64,000 bases of DNA from CALJXB01 sp965225935 (lineage in GTDB: Bacteria; Pseudomonadota; Alphaproteobacteria; Kiloniellales; JAKSDN01): contig CBDDCC010000013.1 of NCBI GenBank assembly GCA_965225935.1, positions 434,001 to 498,000 on the forward strand, written 5' to 3'. The notes beneath the pieces are model-generated. The model saw only the letters and a list, made by a program, of their open reading frames with translations. It did not search any database and had not been told where the DNA came from. Positions 53,212 through 60,736 of this stretch are shown piece by piece (positions within the stretch are counted from its first letter, which is position 1; every line of letters begins with the position of its first letter). The position numbers and the translations under genes are program-made.

Positions 53212-53708
53212 CGGCGCCCCTAGCCGCGCGCTGCGTCCTGTAGGTTCAGGCGGACCTCGACCACGTCGTCGTCGGGCACGAGGCGGCGGCTGAAGCCGAC
53301 GCGCTCGGCGAGAGCCAGCATGGCCTTGTTGTCGGGCAGCACCTCGCCCACCATCTCGGCCGTGCCGCGCTTGCGGCAGTAGCGGACCAGCTTCTCCAGG
53401 AGCGCGTGGCCGAGGCCCTGGCCCTTCAGGTCGGAGCGCACCACGATGGCGAACTCGGCCGTCTCGTTGTTCGGGTCCGCGACGGCGCGGACCACGCCCA
53501 GGGTATCGCGCTCGCCCTTCTCCGAGGGCTTGGCGACGAAGGCCATCTCCCGGTCGTAGTCGATCTGGGTGAAGCGGGCGAGCTGGGAGTGGGGCATCTC
53601 GCGCACCGAGCCGAAGAAGCGGAAGCGGATGTCCTCAGGCGTGAGGCGCGAGATCAGGTCCCGGTGCTCGGGCTCGTCCTCCGGGCGGATCGGCCGCAGC
53701 AGCAGGCG
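53212..53708. repeat. 497-bp direct repeat, copy 2 (inside the full-length gene)
   Basis: This is the presumed parent copy, forming the 3' end of the synthetase-acetyltransferase gene; it matches 49705-50201. Together the copies flank about 3.0 kb carrying an AT-richer gene and a dead transposase. Confidence 0.9.
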
Positions 53709-55916
53709 CCGCCCCGAGGGCAGGCTCACCTGCTCTTCAAGCTCCTGCGGATAGGGCCGGATCGCCAGACGCCGGGTGCCGGGCGCCGCCGCGGGGGCGA
53801 CGCGGATGCGGGCATCGAGCACCAGCACGCCCTCGGCGTCGGCCAGCAGGGGATTGACGTCCAGCTCCTGCACCTCGGGGACGTCGACGACGAGCTGGGA
53901 GATCCGCAGCAGGGCGGAAGCGATGGCCTCCAGATCGGCGGCGGGGCGGTCGCGGTAGCCCTCGAGCAGGCGCGAGACCCGGGTGCGCGAGATCAGCTCC
54001 CGGGCCAGCTTCATGTTCAGCGGCGGCAGGGCGACCGCCCGGTCGCCGATCACCTCGACGGCGACGCCGCCCTGCCCGAACAGCAGCACCGGTCCGAAGA
54101 CGGGGTCCGTCGTGGCGCCGAGGATCAGCTCGTGGGCGCCGCTGCGCCGGGCCATGCGCTGCACCGTGAAGCCGCGCACCTTGGCTTTCGGCTTCAGGCG
54201 GGCGACCCGCTCCAGCATGGCCTGCGCCGCCGCCTCCACGTCCTGCGGCCGCTCCAGGTCGAGCACCACGCCGCCCACGTCCGACTTGTGGGTGATGTCG
54301 GGCGAGAGGATCTTGATCGCCACGGGGGCGTCGAAGGCTTCCGCCCGGCGCGCCGCCTCCTCCGGTGTCGTGGCGATGCCGGTCTCCACCACCGGCAGGC
54401 CGTAGGCGGCGAGGATGGCCTTGCAGTCCGGCTCGCTCAGGACCTCCACGCCCTCGGACACGGCCCGCTCGACGATAAGGCGCGCCGTCTCGATCACCGG
54501 CGGCGCGCCGGGCGGCGCCGCGGGCGGAGTCTCCATCAGGATCTCCTGGTTGCGCCGGTAGTCGGCCATGTGCAGGAAGGCCCGGACCGCCTGGTTGGGC
54601 GCCTCGTAGGTTGGGATCCCGGCGCCGGCGAAAGCCCTGCGGGCCGCGTTCATGCCGTCGCCGCCGAGCCAGCAGGTCAGCAGGACGGGCTTGCGCTTCA
54701 GGTTCCGGCCGGCCTCTATCACCGCCCGGGCGACCTCCTCTGGCGCGGCGATAGCGGTGGGCGCGTACATGACCAGGACGGCGTCGACCTCCTTGGCCTC
54801 GCCGAGGATGGCGAGAGCCTTGGCGTAGCGCTCGCCTTCGGCATCGCCGATGATGTCGACGGGGTTGCCGCGGGACCAGAAGGCCGGCAGCAGCTTGTCG
54901 AGCCGCGACAGGGTGCCGGCGCTCAGCTCCGCGAGCCGGCCGCCGCGGGACATGAGTGCGTCGGTCGCCAGCACGCCGGGCCCGCCGCCGTTGGTCAGGA
55001 TGGCCAGCCGGTCGCCGCGCAGGGGACGGGCGCGCGCCAGGGTCTCGACCGCGTCGAACATCTCGGCGGTATCGAACACCCGCAGCATGCCGGCGCGTCC
55101 GATGGCCGCGTCGAAGACCTCGTCGGCGCCGGCCAGCGCGCCGGTGTGGGAGGCGGCGGCGCGGGCGCCCTCTTCGTAGCGTCCCGCCTTGATCGCCAGC
55201 ACCGGCTTGTTGCGCGCCGCCGCCCGGGCCGCCGACATGAACTTGCGGGCGTGGGTGATGGACTCGACGTACATGAGGATCGCGTGGCTCTCCGGGTCGC
55301 TGCCCAGGTAGTCCAGCAGGTCGCCGAAATCCACGTCCGCCGCGTTGCCGAGGGAGATGAAGTGGGAGAAGCCGATGCCGCGCGAGGCGGCCCAGTCGAG
55401 CAGCGCGGTGCAGAGCGCGCCCGACTGGTGGATGACCGAGATGCGGCCCTTGGCGGCGTTGGTGTGGGCGAAGCTGGCGTTCAGGTTGGCGCCGGGAACC
55501 AGCAGGCCGACGCAGTTCGGGCCGAGGATGCGCAGCAGGTGGGGTTGGGCGGCCTCGAGCGCGGCCTGGCGCAGCGTCCGTCCCGACTCATCGGTCTTGT
55601 GCGACAGGCCGGCGGTCAGCACCACGGCGGCCTTGGTACCCGCCGCCCCCAGCTCGGCGATGAGGCCCGGGACCATCTGCGCTGGCGTGCAGATGACCGC
55701 GAGATCGGGCGTGACCGGCAGGCACGACAGGTCCGGGTAGGCGAGCACGCCGGCGACCGCCGGGTACTTCGGGTTGACCGGCATGATGGGGCCGGCGAAG
55801 CCGCCTTCCAGCAGGTTGCGCATGACCGTGTGGCCGACGCTGCGCGGCCGGTTCGAGGCGCCGATCACGGCGACCGAGGAGGGGCGGAAGAGGTGGTTGA
55901 GGTTTCGGACGGTCAT
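53220..55916 (-). CDS. Acyl-CoA synthetase (NDP-forming)-like protein with C-terminal GNAT domain, protein lysine acetyltransferase (Pat/PatZ type)
   Basis: An 898-residue protein. Residues about 8-130 are a CoA-binding Rossmann domain (SSVAVIGASNRPRSVGHTVMRNLLEGGF), about 150-460 two succinyl-CoA-ligase-like domains (VSVIHQSGALCTALLDW in its own form, AILTNGGGPGVLATDAL), about 480-700 an ATP-grasp domain (PVAIKILSPDITHKSDVGGV) and about 735-898 a GNAT acetyltransferase (SDLKGQGLGHALLEKLVRY). Proteins with this order (PatZ/YfiQ) acetylate lysines of metabolic enzymes such as acetyl-CoA synthetase. The start is ATG 55916. Its 3' end is duplicated at 49705-50201. It lies 116 bp downstream of upp and may share the stress block's transcription. 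Confidence 0.92.
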   Translation of the reverse strand: MTVRNLNHLFRPSSVAVIGASNRPRSVGHTVMRNLLEGGFAGPIMPVNPKYPAVAGVLAYPDLSCLPVTPDLAVICTPAQMVPGLIAELGAAGTKAAVVLTAGLSHKTDESGRTLRQAALEAAQPHLLRILGPNCVGLLVPGANLNASFAHTNAAKGRISVIHQSGALCTALLDWAASRGIGFSHFISLGNAADVDFGDLLDYLGSDPESHAILMYVESITHARKFMSAARAAARNKPVLAIKAGRYEEGARAAASHTGALAGADEVFDAAIGRAGMLRVFDTAEMFDAVETLARARPLRGDRLAILTNGGGPGVLATDALMSRGGRLAELSAGTLSRLDKLLPAFWSRGNPVDIIGDAEGERYAKALAILGEAKEVDAVLVMYAPTAIAAPEEVARAVIEAGRNLKRKPVLLTCWLGGDGMNAARRAFAGAGIPTYEAPNQAVRAFLHMADYRRNQEILMETPPAAPPGAPPVIETARLIVERAVSEGVEVLSEPDCKAILAAYGLPVVETGIATTPEEAARRAEAFDAPVAIKILSPDITHKSDVGGVVLDLERPQDVEAAAQAMLERVARLKPKAKVRGFTVQRMARRSGAHELILGATTDPVFGPVLLFGQGGVAVEVIGDRAVALPPLNMKLARELISRTRVSRLLEGYRDRPAADLEAIASALLRISQLVVDVPEVQELDVNPLLADAEGVLVLDARIRVAPAAAPGTRRLAIRPYPQELEEQVSLPSGRRLLLRPIRPEDEPEHRDLISRLTPEDIRFRFFGSVREMPHSQLARFTQIDYDREMAFVAKPSEKGERDTLGVVRAVADPNNETAEFAIVVRSDLKGQGLGHALLEKLVRYCRKRGTAEMVGEVLPDNKAMLALAERVGFSRRLVPDDDVVEVRLNLQDAARG

Positions 55917-56032
55917 CTCGTTACCCCCGGCGGAGAAAGCCGTTCAGTCGATAGATGGCAGGCGCGGGCGCCCGGGTCCAGTAGCACGGGCCGTGGGTCA
56001 ATGCGAAGGCGGTTGACGCGGGCGCCCGAAGA

Positions 56033-56695
56033 TCAGGTGGCGCCCGGCTCGGGCGGGGTGCCGTAGAGGCGGTCGCCGGCGTCGCCGATGCCGGGCAGGA
56101 TGTGTCCGTGTTCGTCCAACCCCTCGTCGACGGCGGCCAGATGGACCGGCACGTCGGGATGGGCCTCGTCGAGGGCCCGCAGGCCCTCCGGCGCGGCGAC
56201 CACCGCGACCAGGCGCAGGTCGCGGGCGCCCGCCGCCTTGAGGCGCGCGACGGCCGCGACGGCCGAATGGCCGCTGGCCAGCATGGGATCGAGGACCAGG
56301 ACCCGGCTCTCCGACAGGCCCGGTGGCATCTTGAAGTAGTACTCCCGAGCCTCCAGGGTTGCGGGATCGCGCCGCAGGCCGATCAGTCCGACGCGCGCGT
56401 CGGGCGCCAGGTCCAGGAGGCCGCCCAGCAGACCGTTGCCGGCGCGGAGGATGGGGACCAGCACGAGCTTCCCCTCCGGCACCCGGGCCGCGCGGGTCCG
56501 GCGCAGGGGCGTCTCCACCGCGACGTCCTCGAGCGGCAGGTCGTGGGTGACCGGGTAACCGAGCAGGCGCCCCAGCTCTCGCAGCAGGCTGCGGAAGGCC
56601 GCCCGTCCGGTCTCCTTGCTGCGCAGGCGCGCGAGCTTGTCCTGAACCAGGGCGTGGTCCGCGACGGTCACCCGCGCCGGGGCGGCCGTTGTCAT
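56033..56695 (-). CDS. upp: Uracil phosphoribosyltransferase
   Basis: A 220-residue salvage enzyme that makes UMP from uracil and PRPP. Typical pieces are VLVPILRAGNGLLGGLLDLAPDARVGLIGLRRD, the PRPP loop VLVLDPMLASGHSA (residues about 132-145, where the family usually has ATGGSA) and the uracil-binding end VDEGLDEHGHILPGIGDAGDRLYG. ATG 56695 overlaps the stop codon of the usp gene upstream in an ATGA arrangement, so translation is coupled. Finding upp coupled to a universal stress gene is unusual; the enzyme might be a second copy used under stress. Confidence 0.93.
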   Translation of the reverse strand: MTTAAPARVTVADHALVQDKLARLRSKETGRAAFRSLLRELGRLLGYPVTHDLPLEDVAVETPLRRTRAARVPEGKLVLVPILRAGNGLLGGLLDLAPDARVGLIGLRRDPATLEAREYYFKMPPGLSESRVLVLDPMLASGHSAVAAVARLKAAGARDLRLVAVVAAPEGLRALDEAHPDVPVHLAAVDEGLDEHGHILPGIGDAGDRLYGTPPEPGAT

Positions 56696-57144
56696 TTCAC
56701 GGTGATGCAGGAGCAGGGACTGAGCTGCGAGACCTTGTGGGAGACGCTGCCCATGAGCAGGCCCTTGAGGTGGCTGAGGCCCCGGCTGCCCATGACGATG
56801 AGATCGGCCTTCTCGGACTCGGCGGTCTCGAGGATCGCGGCGGCGGGGTCGCCGGTTTCGAGCCGGGTCTCGACGTCGGGCGCGGTCTCGCCTTCGGACT
56901 GGGATCTGGCTTCCTGCAGGATCTGCTCGCCGATGGCTTCCAGCACCTGGCGGTTCGTGCCGCCTGGAATCTCATTTTGGGCAAAGCGCTTCAATTCGTC
57001 TGGCAGGCTCCCGGCGTCGATCGGCGGCATGACGTGGACCGCGATAACCCTGGCGCCGTACTTCTCCGCCAGGTCGACGGCGACGGAGACGGCCTTGCGC
57101 GCGTGATCCGAGCCGTCGGTCGGAACGACGATGGTCTTGAACAT
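56692..57144 (-). CDS. Universal stress protein UspA family
   Basis: A 150-residue single-domain Usp. The beginning MFKTIVVPTDGSDHARKAVSVAVDLA and the ATP-binding motif G-S-R-G-L-S-H-L-K-G-L-L-M-G-S-V-S (G-x2-G-x9-GS) are intact, so it should bind ATP and dimerise. The last 33 residues are almost identical to those of the other Usp at 60093-60611. An FNR-type palindrome is centred 82.5 bp upstream of the start. It overlaps upp by four bases. Such proteins with P-type ATPases are typical of hypoxia-induced blocks. Confidence 0.94.
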   Translation of the reverse strand: MFKTIVVPTDGSDHARKAVSVAVDLAEKYGARVIAVHVMPPIDAGSLPDELKRFAQNEIPGGTNRQVLEAIGEQILQEARSQSEGETAPDVETRLETGDPAAAILETAESEKADLIVMGSRGLSHLKGLLMGSVSHKVSQLSPCSCITVK

Positions 57145-57219
57145 GGCAGGGGCTCCTCTTTCGCGCTCTATTGCCTCGGTTCATGCGACCATGGCTACGC
57201 ACCTCGCATGGCCGGGGCA

Positions 57220-57233
57220 TTGACCTGGGTCAT
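57220..57233. promoter_or_regulatory. FNR/FixK-type palindrome upstream of usp (57144)
   Basis: TTGACCTGGGTCAT has the TTGA-N6-TCAA core with one mismatch; its complement ATGACCCAGGTCAA differs at one base from the site at 60687-60700. The centre is 82.5 bp before the start codon. A hexamer TAGCCA on the minus strand at 57197-57192 is placed like a -10 box. Confidence 0.6.
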
Positions 57234-57245
57234 TCGCCGCCAGGC

Positions 57246-60044
57246 CTATCGGGAGCCTTTGCTGGAGGCCCTGCTGGCAAGACGCTTGTAGACCTCCATC
57301 ACCACGATGAGCGAGGCCCCGATCGCCGCCACCATGATCCAGTCCACGAGAGAGACCGGCTGCGCGTCCAGCACGTCGCTCAGGCCCGGCATGTATAAGG
57401 CGCCGATGTGCAGGCCCTGGGCGCCGAGCACCGCCAAGATCAGGAAGGGGTTCGCCTTGAAGGGCACGGCGAAGACCGAGCGGGTCTCGGAGCGGGCATT
57501 CAAGGCGTGGGCGTTCTCGAACAGCACCATGAGCAGCAGCACCAGATTGCGCGCCGCCTCTAGCGCCATGCCCTGGGCCAGGCACCAGTCGTAGAAGATG
57601 AAGCAGATCGTGCCCATGTAGACGCCGGCGACCATCACCCGCCCCACCATGGCCCGGTCGAACAGCGGCTGCGAGGGCGGGCGCGGCGCGCGCTCCAGCA
57701 CGTCGGGCTCGCCGCGTTCGAAGGCGAGCGCGATGTGCTGCACGCCGTTGGTGACCAAATTGAGCCAGAGCAGCTGCACGGCGAAGAGGGGCGCCGGCAA
57801 GCCCCAGCCGATGGCGAGCAGGAACAGCACGATCTCGCCCAGTCCCGTGGTGATCAGCAGGAAGACCAGCTTGCGCACGTTGTCGTAGGCGATGCGGCCT
57901 TCCTCGATGCCGTTGACGATAGAGGCGAAGTTGTCGTCGGTGAGGATCAGGTCAGCGGTCTCGCGCGCCACGTCGGTGCCGGACTCGCCCATGGCGACGC
58001 CGATGTCGGCCGCCTTCAGGGCCGGCGCGTCGTTGACCCCGTCGCCGGTGACGGCGATGAAGGCGCCCTCGGCCTGGAGCGCCTGAACGATGGCGAGCTT
58101 CTGCGCCGGTTCGACGCGGGCGAAGACCCGGCCATCGCGCACCAGGCTTTCGAAACGGGCTTCGTCGTCGCTCGCCGCCGCAAGCTCGGCGCCGGTCACG
58201 ACCTGACCGGGCTCGCTCGCGATGTCGATCTGTCGGGCGATGGCGAGCGCCGTTGCCGGATGGTCGCCGGTCACCATGCGCACCGAGATGCCGGCCCGCT
58301 GGCAACGCGCCACGGCGGCGGGCACTTCGGGGCGGATCGGATCGATCAGGCCGACGAGTCCCAGCAGCTCGAGACCAGCGAGGGAAGCGGGGTCGCCCGC
58401 CTCGGCGGCGTCGCGCTCGACCGGGCCGCGGGCGACGGCCAGCACCCGGTAGCCCTCCGCCGCCATGCGCGAGACCTCCTCCAGGACCCGGTCGGCCTCC
58501 ACGCCGGCGCACATGGGGACCAGCGTCTCCGCCGCGCCCTTCACGTGCGCCAGCGCCTTGGACTCCGGATCGCCGTTCGGGGATTCGGTGAAGACGGCGG
58601 CGAAGCGGCGTTGCGGCTCGTAGGGAATCAGGCCGACCTGCGGCAGGCGGGCCAGCAAGGCGGCGCGGTCGAGGCCCAGCTTGGCCGCCATGATCAGAAA
58701 AGCCACGTCCACCGTGTCCCCCAGCCAGTCGGGGTCTTCACCGTCGAGCCGCAGGCTGGCCTCATTGCAGAGGGCGCCGCTCTCGGCCAAGCGGTGGAGC
58801 GCGGCCGCAGCCGCCTCGTCGGGCGCCCGGCCGTCCTGCCGGAAGCTGCCCTGGGGCGCGAAGCCTTCGCCGCCGACCTCGACCGGCAGCTCCTCGGGGC
58901 CGGCCCCGAAGAGCCGCACGCGCTTGATGGTGAGCTCGTTGCAGGTGAGGGTGCCCGTCTTGTCGCTGGCGATCACCGTACAGGCGCCGAGGCCCTCTAC
59001 CGCGGGCAGAGTGCGCACGATCACCCTGCGCTGGGCCATCCGGTTTGTGGCGACGGCGAGGGCGACCGTGATGGCCACCGGCAGGCCTTCGGGGATGGCC
59101 GCGACGGCGAGCGCAACGGCCACCAGGAAGACCGTGACCAGCGGCGTCCCCTGAAGGATCTGTGCCACGGCTATGATGGCGATCAGCACCATGGTGGCGA
59201 TGCCGATCACGCGGCTGAAGCGGGCCAGACGGCGGACCAGCGGCAACACCTCGCCTGCCCCAACGGCCAGGGACTCCGCGATCCGGCCGATCTCGGTGAC
59301 GCTGCCGGTGCCGGTGACCACGCCCTGGGCCCGGCCCGTCAGCACAGAGGTGCCGGCGAACAGCATGTTGAGCCGTTCGGCGAGGGGCGCATCGGCCGCG
59401 ACGAGGGCGCCGGGGTGCTTGGCGACGGGCGTCGATTCCCCGGTCAACAGGGACTCGTCGACGCTGAGCTCGCGGCCCTCGAGCAGGCGGGCGTCGGCCG
59501 GCACCCGGTCGCCGGACTCGAACAGCAGCACGTCTCCCGGCACCAGGCCCGCGGCCTCGATGCGACAGGGCCGCCCGTCGCGCAGGGCCACGGTGCTGTC
59601 TGCGACGATCTGCTGCAGCGCCTCGGCGCTGGTCTCAGCCCGCCACTCCTGGACCGTGCCGATGGCGGCGTTGAGTTGCAGGACGCCGAAGATGAAGAGC
59701 GCGTCCAGGACCTCGCCGAATGCGAGGGAGACCAGCGTTGCCGCCAGCAGCAGATAGACCAGCGGGTCCTTGAACTGGCGCAGATAGATCAGGAGGGGCC
59801 CGGCCCGCTTCGCGCGCGGCAGGACGTTGGGGCCAACCTCTGCCAGCCGTGCCTCGGCCTGAGCGCTCGTCAGCCCGGACTCCCGGCTGGCGAGCGCCTC
59901 TACCGCCTGGCGGCCGCTCAGAGCGGTCCAACGACGCGACCCCTCCGGGCCGCCGGTCGCATCGAATGCAAACTGTGATGTTTCCGACGCCCGGCCGGAC
60001 GCGGAGGCTTCGCCGCTCAGTGGCGCTGCCGGCGGCGTCGGCAT
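57246..60044 (-). CDS. Cation-transporting P-type ATPase, Ca2+/PMR1 type
   Basis: A 932-residue ion pump of the P2 class. It has an N-terminal cation ATPase domain (ESGLTSAQAEARLAEVGPNVLP), an actuator domain with LLTGEST, the phosphorylation site D361-K-T-G-T-L-T, the hinge TGDGVNDAPALKAADIGVAMG and ten membrane segments, the fourth with AIPEGLP (ion site). The last four segments form the C-terminal cation ATPase domain. It should export Ca2+ (or Mn2+/Na+) from the cytosol. It lies 48 bp downstream of one usp gene, with another 101 bp after it, so it belongs to a stress operon with an FNR-type site at the front. The first 38 residues are Ala/Ser-rich and not part of the family. Confidence 0.94.
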   Translation of the reverse strand: MPTPPAAPLSGEASASGRASETSQFAFDATGGPEGSRRWTALSGRQAVEALASRESGLTSAQAEARLAEVGPNVLPRAKRAGPLLIYLRQFKDPLVYLLLAATLVSLAFGEVLDALFIFGVLQLNAAIGTVQEWRAETSAEALQQIVADSTVALRDGRPCRIEAAGLVPGDVLLFESGDRVPADARLLEGRELSVDESLLTGESTPVAKHPGALVAADAPLAERLNMLFAGTSVLTGRAQGVVTGTGSVTEIGRIAESLAVGAGEVLPLVRRLARFSRVIGIATMVLIAIIAVAQILQGTPLVTVFLVAVALAVAAIPEGLPVAITVALAVATNRMAQRRVIVRTLPAVEGLGACTVIASDKTGTLTCNELTIKRVRLFGAGPEELPVEVGGEGFAPQGSFRQDGRAPDEAAAAALHRLAESGALCNEASLRLDGEDPDWLGDTVDVAFLIMAAKLGLDRAALLARLPQVGLIPYEPQRRFAAVFTESPNGDPESKALAHVKGAAETLVPMCAGVEADRVLEEVSRMAAEGYRVLAVARGPVERDAAEAGDPASLAGLELLGLVGLIDPIRPEVPAAVARCQRAGISVRMVTGDHPATALAIARQIDIASEPGQVVTGAELAAASDDEARFESLVRDGRVFARVEPAQKLAIVQALQAEGAFIAVTGDGVNDAPALKAADIGVAMGESGTDVARETADLILTDDNFASIVNGIEEGRIAYDNVRKLVFLLITTGLGEIVLFLLAIGWGLPAPLFAVQLLWLNLVTNGVQHIALAFERGEPDVLERAPRPPSQPLFDRAMVGRVMVAGVYMGTICFIFYDWCLAQGMALEAARNLVLLLMVLFENAHALNARSETRSVFAVPFKANPFLILAVLGAQGLHIGALYMPGLSDVLDAQPVSLVDWIMVAAIGASLIVVMEVYKRLASRASSKGSR

Positions 60045-60092
60045 GGCGCCGCGATCACCGCCGGCCCCGGTCCCGCGGGTCCGGTTCCGGGC

Positions 60093-60611
60093 TCATTTCA
60101 CGGTGATGCACGAGCAGGGACTCATCTGGCTCACCTTGTGGGAGACGCTGCCCATGAGCAGCCCCTTCAAGGTGCCGAGGCCGCGGCTGCCCATCACGAT
60201 GAGATTGGCGCCTTCCTTCTTGGCGTAGTCCAGGATCAGATCGGTCGGTTCGCCGTCCTCGATCACGCCGGTGACGGTCTCGACGCCCTTCACCTTGGCG
60301 ATCCGCTTGGCGTCGCCGAGGATCTTCTCGGCCATGAACAGGCGCACCTCGTCGGACTCCTCGGCCTTTCCCAGGATCGTCGAGGCCGGAAACCTGCCCT
60401 CGGGAGAGAGCGGCGCGCTCGGCCCGCTCTGAGCCTTGGAGATGTGTTCCGCCTGGGCCATGTGGCGCAGGGACTCCGGCAGCGGCCCCTTGGGCAGCAC
60501 ATGGAGAAAGACAATACGCGCCTGGTATTTCTCTGCGATGTCCGAGGCCAGTTCGACCGCCTTGGTGGCGTGATCGGACCCGTCCGTCGGAACGAGAATC
60601 GTTTCGAACAT
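60093..60611 (-). CDS. Universal stress protein UspA family
   Basis: A 172-residue Usp that opens MFETILVPTDGSDHATKAVELASDIA. A longer middle part than in the sister protein (AQSGPSAPLSPEGRFPASTI) precedes the helix LFMAEKILGDAKRIAK; the ATP site is GSRGLGTLKGLLMGSVS. ATG 60611 has GAGGAGG 5-6 nt upstream, which decides against the open frame beginning at 60632. The FNR-type site TTGACCCAGGTCAA is centred 82.5 bp before the start. It is the first gene of the block usp, P-type ATPase, usp, upp. Confidence 0.94.
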   Translation of the reverse strand: MFETILVPTDGSDHATKAVELASDIAEKYQARIVFLHVLPKGPLPESLRHMAQAEHISKAQSGPSAPLSPEGRFPASTILGKAEESDEVRLFMAEKILGDAKRIAKVKGVETVTGVIEDGEPTDLILDYAKKEGANLIVMGSRGLGTLKGLLMGSVSHKVSQMSPCSCITVK

Positions 60612-60686
60612 GGTGACCTCCTCGAAAGCCACGGGCGGCTGAGCCGCATCGGCTGGGGAGCATGCTAGCGTGGGTCGGGACGCTCA

Positions 60687-60700
60687 TTGACCCAGGTCAA
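60687..60700. promoter_or_regulatory. FNR/FixK-type palindrome upstream of usp (60611)
   Basis: TTGACCCAGGTCAA is a perfect inverted repeat of TTGACC around CA and meets the FNR core TTGA-N6-TCAA. The centre lies 82.5 bp before the usp start. On the minus strand TAGCAT (60667-60662) is a plausible -10 hexamer. It could also influence nhaA only if reading ran the other way, which is unlikely because nhaA ends at 60737. Confidence 0.65.
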
Positions 60701-60736
60701 GACAAGACACGGCCATCGGCGGATACCGCCGGGCCT

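Noticed and set aside
53406..56066. 886-codon plus-strand open frame opposite the synthetase-acetyltransferase gene
   Set aside because: Antisense shadow of a gene whose five domains are all recognisable; no family in the shadow.
57735..59978. 747-codon plus-strand open frame opposite the P-type ATPase gene
   Set aside because: Antisense shadow; the minus strand carries every P-type ATPase motif.
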